From assembly GCF_037113415.1 (NCBI RefSeq), contig NZ_CP146608.1, positions 2,314,501-2,378,500 on the forward strand: a stretch of DNA of 64,000 bases, given 5' to 3'. The position numbers and the translations under genes were made by a program. The stretch's first letter is position 1; each line of letters opens with the position of its first letter. The notes below the pieces were generated by a model. That model saw only the letters and a program-made list of their open reading frames with translations, had not been told where the DNA came from and did no database searches. This stretch comes from Devosia sp. XK-2 (GTDB lineage Bacteria > Pseudomonadota > Alphaproteobacteria > Rhizobiales > Devosiaceae). Shown piece after piece: positions 57,009-64,000 of the stretch.

Positions 57009-57764
57009 ATGCGGGACGGCGACATCATACACGGTCTCATTCGCGGCCTCTCGGTCATCGAATGTTTCGATGAAGACCACGACCGTATGTCGATCACCGA
57101 CGTGTCGCAACGCACCGGCCTCGAACGCGCCACCGCGCGCCGATGCCTGCTGACGCTCGTGCATCTGGGCTACGCCACCTATGACGGCAAGTTTTTTCAG
57201 TTAACGCCACGCGTGCTCAATCTGGGACATTCCTACCTCGCAGCCACGCCCCTGCCGCGATTGATCCAACCCTTCCTGGAAGACCTCTCGCGCGCCACCG
57301 GCGAAAGCACCTCGGCGGCGGTGCTCGAAGGCACCGACATTCTTTACGTCGCCCGGGCCTCGACCCGTAGGGTCATGTCGATCAATCTGGGCGCCGGCGC
57401 GCGCCTGCCTGCCTATTGCACCTCGATGGGCCGTACCCTGCTCGCCGCCCTGCCGCCGGATGAGGCCCAGGCGATTCTCGATCGCTCAGAGATTGTGGCC
57501 TATACCGCGCGCACCAAGGCCGACAAGGCAACCATAACCACCGAGTTGGCCGTAGTGGCCGCGCAAGGCTTTGCCGTCATCGACCAGGAACTCGAATTGG
57601 GCCTGTGCTCAATTGCAGTGCCGCTCTTCAACGCCGCAGGTCAGGTCGTCGCGGCCATCAATATTGGCGCACATACGGCGCGCGCGCCGACCTCGCGCAT
57701 GATCGCGCACTTCCTGCCATTGATGCGCAAGGTTCAGGCCGAGGTCCGGCCGCTCCTGCGCTAG
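57009..57764 (+). CDS. IclR family transcriptional regulator
   Basis: A regulator of about 251 residues in the PcaR/PcaU/PobR branch. The N-terminal winged HTH includes IHGLIRGLSVIECFDEDHDR and SQRTGLERATARRCLLTL. The effector domain includes GRTLLAALPPDEAQAIL and DQELELGLCSIAVPLFN. The ATG at 57009 has GGAAAG upstream; a GTG at 56976 is possible. No catabolic genes are nearby in the window, so its target is unknown. It lies between the tRNA and the pst promoter. Confidence 0.9.
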   Translation: MRDGDIIHGLIRGLSVIECFDEDHDRMSITDVSQRTGLERATARRCLLTLVHLGYATYDGKFFQLTPRVLNLGHSYLAATPLPRLIQPFLEDLSRATGESTSAAVLEGTDILYVARASTRRVMSINLGAGARLPAYCTSMGRTLLAALPPDEAQAILDRSEIVAYTARTKADKATITTELAVVAAQGFAVIDQELELGLCSIAVPLFNAAGQVVAAINIGAHTARAPTSRMIAHFLPLMRKVQAEVRPLLR

Positions 57765-58119
57765 GAAGCGCACCCTTTCGTCCGCGCCAAGGCAACGTCA
57801 CGGACCTCCCGCATGGCTCCCCGGGCAATCCTGCCACTGTCCGACAACTGTCATACGGGCTCGCTACGGTCGGCTTCGCGCCGCGCGACAGAGTCCCTTG
57901 GGGCCACTGTGACAATCGTCACTCAGGGCCCTGTCATCTTTGCCCAAATATGGTCAGGCCCGTAAATTAACCACTTTATTTACAACACATTAGACTGTCA
58001 CAAATCAGTCAACCAACTGAAATAAAACTGTCGCCAGGCGCTCCTATGGTCTGCCGCGTCTGAGGGCCGCCCGTGAATGGCTGGCCAGGCTTGCAAATGA
58101 ATTCCGGAAGGGACATTCC
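57765..58119 (+). promoter_or_regulatory. pst promoter region with Pho boxes
   Basis: These 355 bases hold no gene. At 57995-58034 four 7-base repeats of the CTGTCAT type follow with exact 4-base spacers: CTGTCAC, CAGTCAA, CTGAAAT, CTGTCGC. This is two Pho boxes in tandem with an 11-bp period. A further two-repeat box, CTGTCCG-ACAA-CTGTCAT, lies at 57837-57854. A single CTGTCAT is at 57931. PhoB binding here would switch on pstSCAB-phoU in low phosphate. Confidence 0.85.
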
Positions 58120-59157
58120 ATGAAGACCGCACTCTACGCCAGTGCCGCCGTTATCGCTCTTGCCGCGTTCGGCACCACCGCTGCCTACGCCCAGTCGCGC
58201 GACACCATCCAGATCGCCGGCTCCTCCACCGTGCTTCCCTTCGCGTCTATCGTTGCCGAAGAATTTGGCGCCGCTTACCCCGAATTCAACACCCCCGTCG
58301 TCGGTTCGGGCGGCTCTTCGGGCGGCCTGCGCCAGTTCTGTGAAGGCGTCGGCGAAAACACCATTGATATCGCCAATGCTTCGCGTCGCATCAAGGCCAG
58401 CGAAATCGAAGCCTGTAACGCCGCTGGCGTGAACGACATCCGCGAAATCCAGATCGGCTACGACGGCATCGTCTTTGCGGCCGCTGCTGACAAGGGTGAC
58501 TTCGCTCTCGAGCCCATCCACGTCTACAAGGCCATTGCCGCTCAGGTTCCGGTCGATGGTGAAATGGTCGACAACCCCTACACCAATTGGTCCGAAATCG
58601 ACGCTTCGCTGCCCGATCAGGCCATTGCCCTGGCCATCCCCGCTTCCAACCACGGCACCCGCGAAGTCTTCGAGGAAAAGGTTGTGCTGGAAGGCTGCGA
58701 AGCCGCTGAGCTGCCCGAGATGGACGAAGACGCGATGGAAACAGCCTGCCTGACCTTCCGCCAGGACGTGGTGGTCGAAATCGCCGGTGATTACACCGAG
58801 ACCCTGGCTCGCCTCTCGGCCAATCCGGACACCATCGGCGTGTTTGGCCTCTCCTTCTACGAACAGAACCGCGACACTCTCAAGGTTGCCACCGTCGAAG
58901 GCGTCACGCCCTCGCTGGAAACCGTTGCTGCCGGTGAGTATCCGGTTTCGCGTCCGCTGTTCTTCTACGTCAAGGGCGAACATATCGGCGTCGTTCCCGG
59001 CATTGAAGACTATGTCCAGTTCTTCATGTCCGATGCCATTGCCGGCAATGGCGGCATCCTGGAAGCTGCTGGCATGATCCCGCAGCCGGCCGAAAAGACC
59101 GCCGAAGTCATCTCGAACTTCGAGAACGGCGTCTCGCTGACCGCGGCCGATCTCTAA
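58120..59157 (+). CDS. pstS: Phosphate-binding protein PstS
   Basis: Periplasmic phosphate receptor of the Pst importer, 345 residues. The signal peptide ends TTAAYAQ. IQIAGSSTVLPF and VVGSGGSSGGLRQFCEG are the phosphate-binding loops, and IANASRRIKASE is also typical. GGAAGGG precedes the ATG. It is first in the operon behind tandem Pho boxes, and a GC-rich hairpin follows it. Confidence 0.96.
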   Translation: MKTALYASAAVIALAAFGTTAAYAQSRDTIQIAGSSTVLPFASIVAEEFGAAYPEFNTPVVGSGGSSGGLRQFCEGVGENTIDIANASRRIKASEIEACNAAGVNDIREIQIGYDGIVFAAAADKGDFALEPIHVYKAIAAQVPVDGEMVDNPYTNWSEIDASLPDQAIALAIPASNHGTREVFEEKVVLEGCEAAELPEMDEDAMETACLTFRQDVVVEIAGDYTETLARLSANPDTIGVFGLSFYEQNRDTLKVATVEGVTPSLETVAAGEYPVSRPLFFYVKGEHIGVVPGIEDYVQFFMSDAIAGNGGILEAAGMIPQPAEKTAEVISNFENGVSLTAADL

Positions 59158-59172
59158 AGATCGACAAGTTCC

Positions 59173-59193
59173 GGGAGGCGCCTGGCGCCTCCC
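59173..59193 (+). terminator. Intercistronic stem-loop after pstS
   Basis: Inverted repeat GGGAGGCGCC-T-GGCGCCTCCC, 15 bases after the pstS stop; about 8-9 bp pair in practice. No U-run follows directly. It likely stabilises the pstS message and sets a high ratio of PstS over PstCAB. Confidence 0.75.
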
Positions 59194-59235
59194 ACGCCCT
59201 TTATTGCTTGCCACTCCAGACAGGAGTTCAGTGAC

Positions 59236-60618
59236 GTGAACGCGTGGATCATTGCAGCCCTGCTGCTCGTCCTTCTCAGCCTGAGCTACTCTTTGGGTTG
59301 GTCCAAGGCCAAGGCCTTTGCCTCTGGCAGCGCCACCGCCACGCGCGCCCATTCCCGCCCGCAATATCATGGTGCGCGCCTCGCGATCTGGACCCTGGTC
59401 CCCGCCATTGCCGTGCTGGTCGTCTGGGGCCTGTTCGGTGAGGCCATCAGCCGCTCATACATTATGGGCCTGCTGCCCGCCGATATGACCAGCCAGACCG
59501 GCCCCGCGCTTGAAACAGCCATTCAGCGCGTTCGCTCGATTGCCTCGGGCTTCGGCGTCGCCGGCGAACTGGCTCCCTATGAACAGGATGCCGGTGACGC
59601 TCTGAGCCAGTTCAACCTGATGGCCACGCTGCTGGTCGTTCTGGCCGCAGCCGGTCTGGGCATTGCCGGCCTGCTGATCGCCCGGTCACGCATCACCCCG
59701 AGGCTGCGCGCCCGCAATCAGGTCGAGCGGGTGGTTGGCATCCTGCTTCTGGCTTGCTCGGCCGTGGCCATCCTGACCACGGTGGGCATCGTTGTGTCCC
59801 TGCTCACCGAGGCGCTGCGCTTCTTCAGCTTCGTCAATCCGCTGGACTTCTTCTTCGGCACTGTCTGGCAACCTGGCTTCTCGACTACCAGCAATGCTGC
59901 CTCGGGCGGCTACGGCATCCTGCCGCTGCTCTGGGGCACCATCATGGTCAGCGCCATTGCCATGCTGGTCGCTCTGCCGGTCGGGTTGATGTCGGCCATC
60001 TGGCTCAACCAATATGCGCCGGCCCGCATTCGCGGCTTGGTCAAGCCGGTCATCGAAATTCTCGCCGGCATCCCGACCATCGTCTATGGCTTTTTCGCCC
60101 TGGTCACGGTCGGCCCCTTCCTTGCCGGTTTCGGTGATGCCATCGGCATCGACATTCGCGCCACCAGCGCGCTGACGGCCGGTGTGGTTATGGGCGTAAT
60201 GATTATTCCCTTCATCTCCTCGCTCAGCGACGACATTCTGAACCAGGTTCCGCGCGCCATGCGCGACGGCGCCTATGGTCTTGGCGCTACGCAGTCTGAA
60301 ACCATCCGCAATGTACTGATCCCCGCGGCCCTGCCCGGCATTGTCGGTGCCTTCCTGCTGGCCGTCAGCCGGGCCATCGGCGAAACCATGATCGTCGTGC
60401 TGGCCGCCGGCAATGCGCCCATCCTGCGCGCCAATCCTTTCGAGCCGACCTCCACGGTCACCGTCTCCATCGTCAACCAATTGACCGGCGACACCGATTT
60501 TGCCGGACCACAATCGCTGGTCGCATTTGCCCTTGGCCTGACACTCTTCGCCATGACGCTCGTGCTCAACATTGTTGCCCTCTACATCGTCCGTCGCTTC
60601 CGGGAGCAGTACGAATAA
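59236..60618 (+). CDS. pstC: Phosphate ABC transporter permease PstC
   Basis: Inner-membrane permease of the phosphate importer, 460 residues, the long form. An N-terminal extension of about 170 residues with three helices and a charged loop precedes the core. In the core, GYGILPLLWGTIMVSAIAML, EILAGIPTIVYGFFAL and VPRAMRDGAYGLGATQSETI (the ATPase-contact loop) are PstC hallmarks. The start is GTG with AGGAG upstream. Its stop overlaps the pstA start (TAATG). Confidence 0.95.
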   Translation: MNAWIIAALLLVLLSLSYSLGWSKAKAFASGSATATRAHSRPQYHGARLAIWTLVPAIAVLVVWGLFGEAISRSYIMGLLPADMTSQTGPALETAIQRVRSIASGFGVAGELAPYEQDAGDALSQFNLMATLLVVLAAAGLGIAGLLIARSRITPRLRARNQVERVVGILLLACSAVAILTTVGIVVSLLTEALRFFSFVNPLDFFFGTVWQPGFSTTSNAASGGYGILPLLWGTIMVSAIAMLVALPVGLMSAIWLNQYAPARIRGLVKPVIEILAGIPTIVYGFFALVTVGPFLAGFGDAIGIDIRATSALTAGVVMGVMIIPFISSLSDDILNQVPRAMRDGAYGLGATQSETIRNVLIPAALPGIVGAFLLAVSRAIGETMIVVLAAGNAPILRANPFEPTSTVTVSIVNQLTGDTDFAGPQSLVAFALGLTLFAMTLVLNIVALYIVRRFREQYE

Positions 60619-61988
60619 TGTCCGACACCACTCTGACATCGGGCCAGACCAGCCCGGGCGCTGCAACCAAAGAACGTGTGCGGGCCGGGTTGGGCCGCCG
60701 CCATCGCGGCGAAGCCATCTTCCGGGGCATCGGCATTGCCGCCGTGGTGCTTGCTCTGGGCTTCGTGGCGATCCTGTTCACCACGATCATTTCCAAGGGT
60801 CTGCCCTCCTTCCAGCAGTCCAAGCTGCATATGGAGGTCTTCTTCGACCCGGCCGTTATCGATGTGGGCCCTGCCCCCGAGCACCAGGCCGGCCAGTCCG
60901 ATGCTGACTACCACGCAGCCAGCCTCAAATGGCAACGCGACCTGGCCCTGGTGAACTGGAACCGTATCGTCGAAGACGCTATCCGCCGCGCCGCGCCGGA
61001 GGGATTTGAGATCGACAGCCGCCAGGCCCTGTCCATCCCCGAAACCAGCGAACGTCACACTTTGCGCGAACAATTCGTGCGTGATCCCGGCCTGCTGGGT
61101 CAGACCGTCCCGGTCACCCTTCTCGCATCGGCCAATGTCGACAATTGGCTCAAGGGCACCATCGACCGCTCGCTGGGCGATGGCCAGCAGCAATTGTCGG
61201 CTCCAGCTCGCGAACTGGCCGATATTTTTGCCCAGAACGGCACCATCACCCGCGACTTCGCCTGGACCCTGTTCTTCAATGTCGACAGCCGCGCTGCGCC
61301 TGCGGCCGCAGGCCTGGCCGGTGCGTTCATGGGCTCAGTCTATATGATGCTGGTGGTCATCGTCCTGGCCGTGCCGATCGGGGTGGCCAGCGCCATTTAC
61401 CTCGAAGAATTTGCCCCCAAGACCCACCTGACCGATCTCATCGAGGTCAATATCAACAATCTGGCGGCGGTGCCTTCCATTGTCTTCGGCCTGCTCGGCG
61501 CCGCGGTCTTCATCAATGTCCTGCACCTGCCCCTGTCCGCGCCCTTCGTCGGCGGTCTGGTGCTGACGCTGATGACCCTGCCCACCATCATCATTGCCAC
61601 CCGCGCCGCACTCAAGGGTGTACCGCCCTCCCTGCGCCAGGCCGCGCTGGGCATGGGCGCATCAAAGACGCAGATGGTGTTCCACCACGTGCTGCCGGTG
61701 ACATTCCCCTCCATCCTGACCGCCACCATTATCGGCGTCGCGCAGGCCCTGGGCGAAACCGCCCCGCTCCTGCTGATCGGCATGAACGCCTTTGTGGCCG
61801 CCGTCCCGGCAACGCCCATGGACCAGGCAACCGCTCTGCCCGTCCAGATCTATCTCTGGCAGGGCAATGAAAACCGAAACTTCTTTGAGGCGCGGACTTC
61901 GGCTGCCATCATGGTGCTGCTGGCGCTCATGATCACCCTCAATGCGATCGCCATCTTCCTGCGGTCCCGCCTCGAAAAGCGCGCTTAA
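60618..61988 (+). CDS. pstA: Phosphate ABC transporter permease PstA
   Basis: Second phosphate permease, 456 residues, long form. A DUF3333-like exported loop fills about residues 60-220 between the first helix and the core. The core carries IYLEEFAPKTHLTDLIEVNI, LAAVPSIVFGLLGAAVF and VPPSLRQAALGMGASKTQMV, then IIGVAQALGETAPLLLIGM. It is coupled to pstC by a one-base overlap and ends 12 bases before pstB. Confidence 0.95.
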   Translation: MSDTTLTSGQTSPGAATKERVRAGLGRRHRGEAIFRGIGIAAVVLALGFVAILFTTIISKGLPSFQQSKLHMEVFFDPAVIDVGPAPEHQAGQSDADYHAASLKWQRDLALVNWNRIVEDAIRRAAPEGFEIDSRQALSIPETSERHTLREQFVRDPGLLGQTVPVTLLASANVDNWLKGTIDRSLGDGQQQLSAPARELADIFAQNGTITRDFAWTLFFNVDSRAAPAAAGLAGAFMGSVYMMLVVIVLAVPIGVASAIYLEEFAPKTHLTDLIEVNINNLAAVPSIVFGLLGAAVFINVLHLPLSAPFVGGLVLTLMTLPTIIIATRAALKGVPPSLRQAALGMGASKTQMVFHHVLPVTFPSILTATIIGVAQALGETAPLLLIGMNAFVAAVPATPMDQATALPVQIYLWQGNENRNFFEARTSAAIMVLLALMITLNAIAIFLRSRLEKRA

Positions 61989-62000
61989 GGAGACACCGAA

Positions 62001-62837
62001 ATGGACGTGCTCGCCGGCCAGGTTAAAGTGACCCAAAAGACATTGGATCAGACAATGAATCCCGCTGAATTGATGGACCATCCGATCCGTCTTACTGCCC
62101 GCGACGTGACCGTGCATTATGGAGCCAAGCAGGCTCTGCACGGCATCTCTATCGACATTCCCGACCGCGCCGTCACCGCCTTTATCGGCCCCTCGGGCTG
62201 CGGCAAGTCGACCTTCCTGCGCTGCATCAACCGCATGAACGATACCATCGAAGGGGCCAGGGTTGGCGGTCGCATCGAACTCGATGGCGAAGACATCTAT
62301 GATCCCAAGCTCGATGTGGTCGAGTTGCGTGCCCGCGTCGGCATGGTCTTCCAGAAGCCCAATCCCTTTCCCAAATCCATCTATGACAATGTCGCCTATG
62401 GCCCCCGCATTCATGGGCTGGCCCGCAACAAGGCCGATCTGGACGAGATCGTCATTTCCTCGCTGCGCAAGGCGGGCCTTTTCGAGGAGGTCAAGGATCG
62501 CCTCAATGAGCCCGGCACCGGTCTTTCGGGCGGCCAGCAGCAACGCCTCTGCATCGCGCGCGCCATTGCCGTCGGCCCCGAAGTCATTCTGATGGATGAG
62601 CCCTGCTCGGCCCTGGACCCCATTGCCACCGCGATCATCGAAGAGCTGATCGACGAATTGCGCGAAAACTACACCATCGTCATCGTCACCCACTCCATGC
62701 AGCAGGCGGCCCGTGTGAGCCAGAAGACCGCCTTCTTCCACTTGGGCAATCTGATTGAACATGGTGATACCGAGGACATTTTCACCAATCCGGTGAACAA
62801 GCAGACCCAGGACTACATCATGGGCCGTATCGGCTGA
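62001..62837 (+). CDS. pstB: Phosphate ABC transporter ATPase PstB
   Basis: ATPase of the phosphate importer, 278 residues. Walker A is GPSGCGKST at residues 63-71, followed by [10 protein letters not shown], a PstB hallmark. [19 protein letters not shown] is the Q-loop, [15 protein letters not shown] the signature, and [15 protein letters not shown] Walker B. AAGGAG precedes the ATG. The N-terminal 30 residues are an extension before the usual start of the domain. Confidence 0.97.
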   Translation: MDVLAGQVKVTQKTLDQTMNPAELMDHPIRLTARDVTVHYGAKQALHGISIDIPDRAVTAFIGPSGCGKSTFLRCINRMNDTIEGARVGGRIELDGEDIYDPKLDVVELRARVGMVFQKPNPFPKSIYDNVAYGPRIHGLARNKADLDEIVISSLRKAGLFEEVKDRLNEPGTGLSGGQQQRLCIARAIAVGPEVILMDEPCSALDPIATAIIEELIDELRENYTIVIVTHSMQQAARVSQKTAFFHLGNLIEHGDTEDIFTNPVNKQTQDYIMGRIG

Positions 62838-62864
62838 CCGGCGAGCCATAAAAGGACGTAGCAA

Positions 62865-63575
62865 ATGCCCAATACCGGCACCGACCACATCGTCACCGCC
62901 TATAATGAAGAGCTGCTTTCCCTGGCGCAGGCCATTGCCGAAATGGGCGGTCAGGTCGAGGTCGCCATCGAAAATGGCACCCGCTCTCTGCTCAAGCTCG
63001 ACCGCGAATTGGCCGACCTGACCATCATCGCCGACCAGCGCATCGACGACATGCAGCGCCATATCGACGAGATGGCCGTCTCCATGATCGCCCGTCGTCA
63101 GCCTATGGCCAGCGACCTGCGCGCCATTGTCACATCGATCCACGTCGCCAGCGATCTGGAACGCATTGGCGACATGGCCAAGCAGCTTGCCCGCCGCTCG
63201 CTCAAGCTCGAAGGCCTCAACCTGCAGCCGACCTTCTATAATGGCGTCAAAAACATGACCGCCCTGGTCATGCGCCAGGTCAAGGACGCGCTCGACGCCT
63301 ACGGCAATCGCGAAGCGGCCGCATCGGTGGACGTATGCAACCGCGACGACGAGGTGGACGCCATGTATACCTCGCTTTTCCGCGAACTCCTGACCTATAT
63401 GCTGGAGGATCCGCGCAACATCACCACCTGCACCCATCTTCTGTTCTGCGCGAAAAGCCTGGAGCGCGTGGGCGACCATGCCACCAATATCGCCGAGCGC
63501 GCCTATTATCTGGCCACCGGCAAACAGCTCACCAGCGACGTCCAGGAACTGCAACGCCAGCAGATCAAGGCTTAG
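62865..63575 (+). CDS. phoU: Phosphate signalling protein PhoU
   Basis: Cytoplasmic metal-binding protein of 236 residues that links the Pst importer to phosphate signalling. It has two three-helix repeats. The first carries ADQRIDDMQRHIDEM and MASDLRAIVTSIHVASDLERIGD; the second carries CNRDDEVDAMYTSLFRELL and CTHLLFCAKSLERVGDHATNIAE. AAGGA precedes the ATG. It holds the Pho response off when phosphate is plentiful, probably through PhoR, which is not in this window. Confidence 0.95.
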   Translation: MPNTGTDHIVTAYNEELLSLAQAIAEMGGQVEVAIENGTRSLLKLDRELADLTIIADQRIDDMQRHIDEMAVSMIARRQPMASDLRAIVTSIHVASDLERIGDMAKQLARRSLKLEGLNLQPTFYNGVKNMTALVMRQVKDALDAYGNREAAASVDVCNRDDEVDAMYTSLFRELLTYMLEDPRNITTCTHLLFCAKSLERVGDHATNIAERAYYLATGKQLTSDVQELQRQQIKA

Positions 63576-63594
63576 AGGCGTGCTGCGCAGCAGA

Positions 63595-63619
63595 TGAAAG
63601 GCTCCGGTGGAGCCTTTCA
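63595..63619 (+). terminator. Stem-loop between phoU and phoB
   Basis: Perfect 11-bp stem TGAAAGGCTCC / GGAGCCTTTCA with a 3-base loop, 20 bases after the phoU stop. No U-run follows, so it may only lower readthrough into phoB, which could also have a promoter in the next 110 bases. Confidence 0.65.
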
Positions 63620-63731
63620 AGCCGAGACGGCCATGAGACCTACGGTCGAGTGGCGCGAAGGTGGGATGACCACCACCATAATTCAACGCCCGGCTCCTGC
63701 CACGGGCAGCCGACCGACGGAGCACATCCAT

Positions 63732-64000
63732 ATGCCCGCGACGATTCTTGTTGTCGAAGACGAAGGCGATATCGCCATCCTGCTGCGCTATAACCTGGAA
63801 GCCGAGGGATTCCGGGTCGTCACGGCCGAAAGTGGCGACGAGGCCCAGCAAGCCATCGCCGAAAAGCTCCCGGACCTGATCCTGCTCGACTGGATGCTGC
63901 CCGAAATCTCCGGCATCGAACTTTGCCGCCGTCTGCGGGCTCGCGAGGAAACCTCGCGCGTCCCGATCATCATGCTCACCGCCCGCGGCGAAGAGGAGGA
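63732..64000 (+). CDS. phoB: Phosphate response regulator PhoB (5' part, cut by window edge)
   Basis: Only the first 89 residues are present. They form a receiver domain: MPATILVVEDEGDIAILLRY, the phospho-acceptor D53 in LILLDWMLPE, and the Thr in IIMLTARGEEEE. Its place after pstSCAB-phoU and its similarity to PhoB make the call. An in-frame ATG at 63594 would add 46 residues, but it falls in the hairpin and does not fit the family. CGGAG lies ten bases before 63732. The DNA-binding half lies outside the window. Confidence 0.92.
   Translation, partial: MPATILVVEDEGDIAILLRYNLEAEGFRVVTAESGDEAQQAIAEKLPDLILLDWMLPEISGIELCRRLRAREETSRVPIIMLTARGEEE

Noticed and set aside
61662-63851. 729-residue open frame on the minus strand across pstA, pstB and phoU
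   Set aside because: It lies antisense to well-recognised pst genes, has no family signature and is rich in Gly, His and Asp, as expected of the complement of GC-rich coding DNA.

Overview
The window is GC-rich, densely packed bacterial chromosome. The gene families point to an alphaproteobacterium of the order Hyphomicrobiales: a urt urea transporter beside a complete urease cluster, glycogen genes in the order glgP-glgB-glgC-glgA-pgm-glgX, PstC and PstA with long N-terminal extensions, Pho boxes with an 11-bp period, and a TTAA-N7-TTAAC (CtrA-type) site. A Devosia-like genus is possible, but that is only an impression. I see no prophage, insertion sequence or CRISPR array.

Layout: 0.1-0.6 kb holds an Lrp/AsnC regulator. 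1.1-5.4 kb (minus) holds a two-component system whose sensor is an NCS1-type transporter fused to a histidine kinase and a receiver. Divergent from it, 5.6-11.5 kb is urtABCDE, with a palindromic repeat between urtB and urtC. 11.5-11.9 kb (minus) is a small acidic secreted protein. 12.0-19.6 kb is the urease cluster ureD-A-J-B-orf-C-(MliC-like)-(membrane protein)-E-F-(DUF3995)-G. 19.7-21.3 kb is a TetR/SDR divergent pair around an 18-bp-arm inverted repeat. 21.3-32.5 kb (minus) is the glycogen operon. 32.6-35.8 kb (minus) holds a Kef-type antiporter and an AI-2E family transporter. 35.9-40.5 kb holds a nucleoside hydrolase, an ABC-F protein, a LysE exporter, two tandem paralogous small proteins behind a CtrA-type site, and a DUF2087 protein.

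40.9-49.0 kb is a probable nucleoside or nucleobase salvage locus: a PotABCD-like ABC importer, an amidohydrolase of the nucleobase/nucleoside deaminase type, a second nucleoside hydrolase, an M20 amidohydrolase and a phosphoribosyltransferase. 49.1-56.7 kb is a carbohydrate locus: a MalEFGK-like importer, a serine hydrolase, a GH32-like glycosidase and a LacI regulator, tied together by two matching operators. A tRNA with anticodon CAT and an IclR regulator follow. 58.1-64.0 kb is pstSCAB-phoU and the start of phoB, behind Pho boxes.

The strongest leads are: the transporter-kinase sensor with an eight-cysteine module, next to the urea transporter; the nucleoside locus, whose importer would normally be labelled polyamine; the tandem small-protein pair under a CtrA-type site; overlapping RNA hairpins before ureC; and GC-rich hairpins that follow three of the four binding-protein genes.
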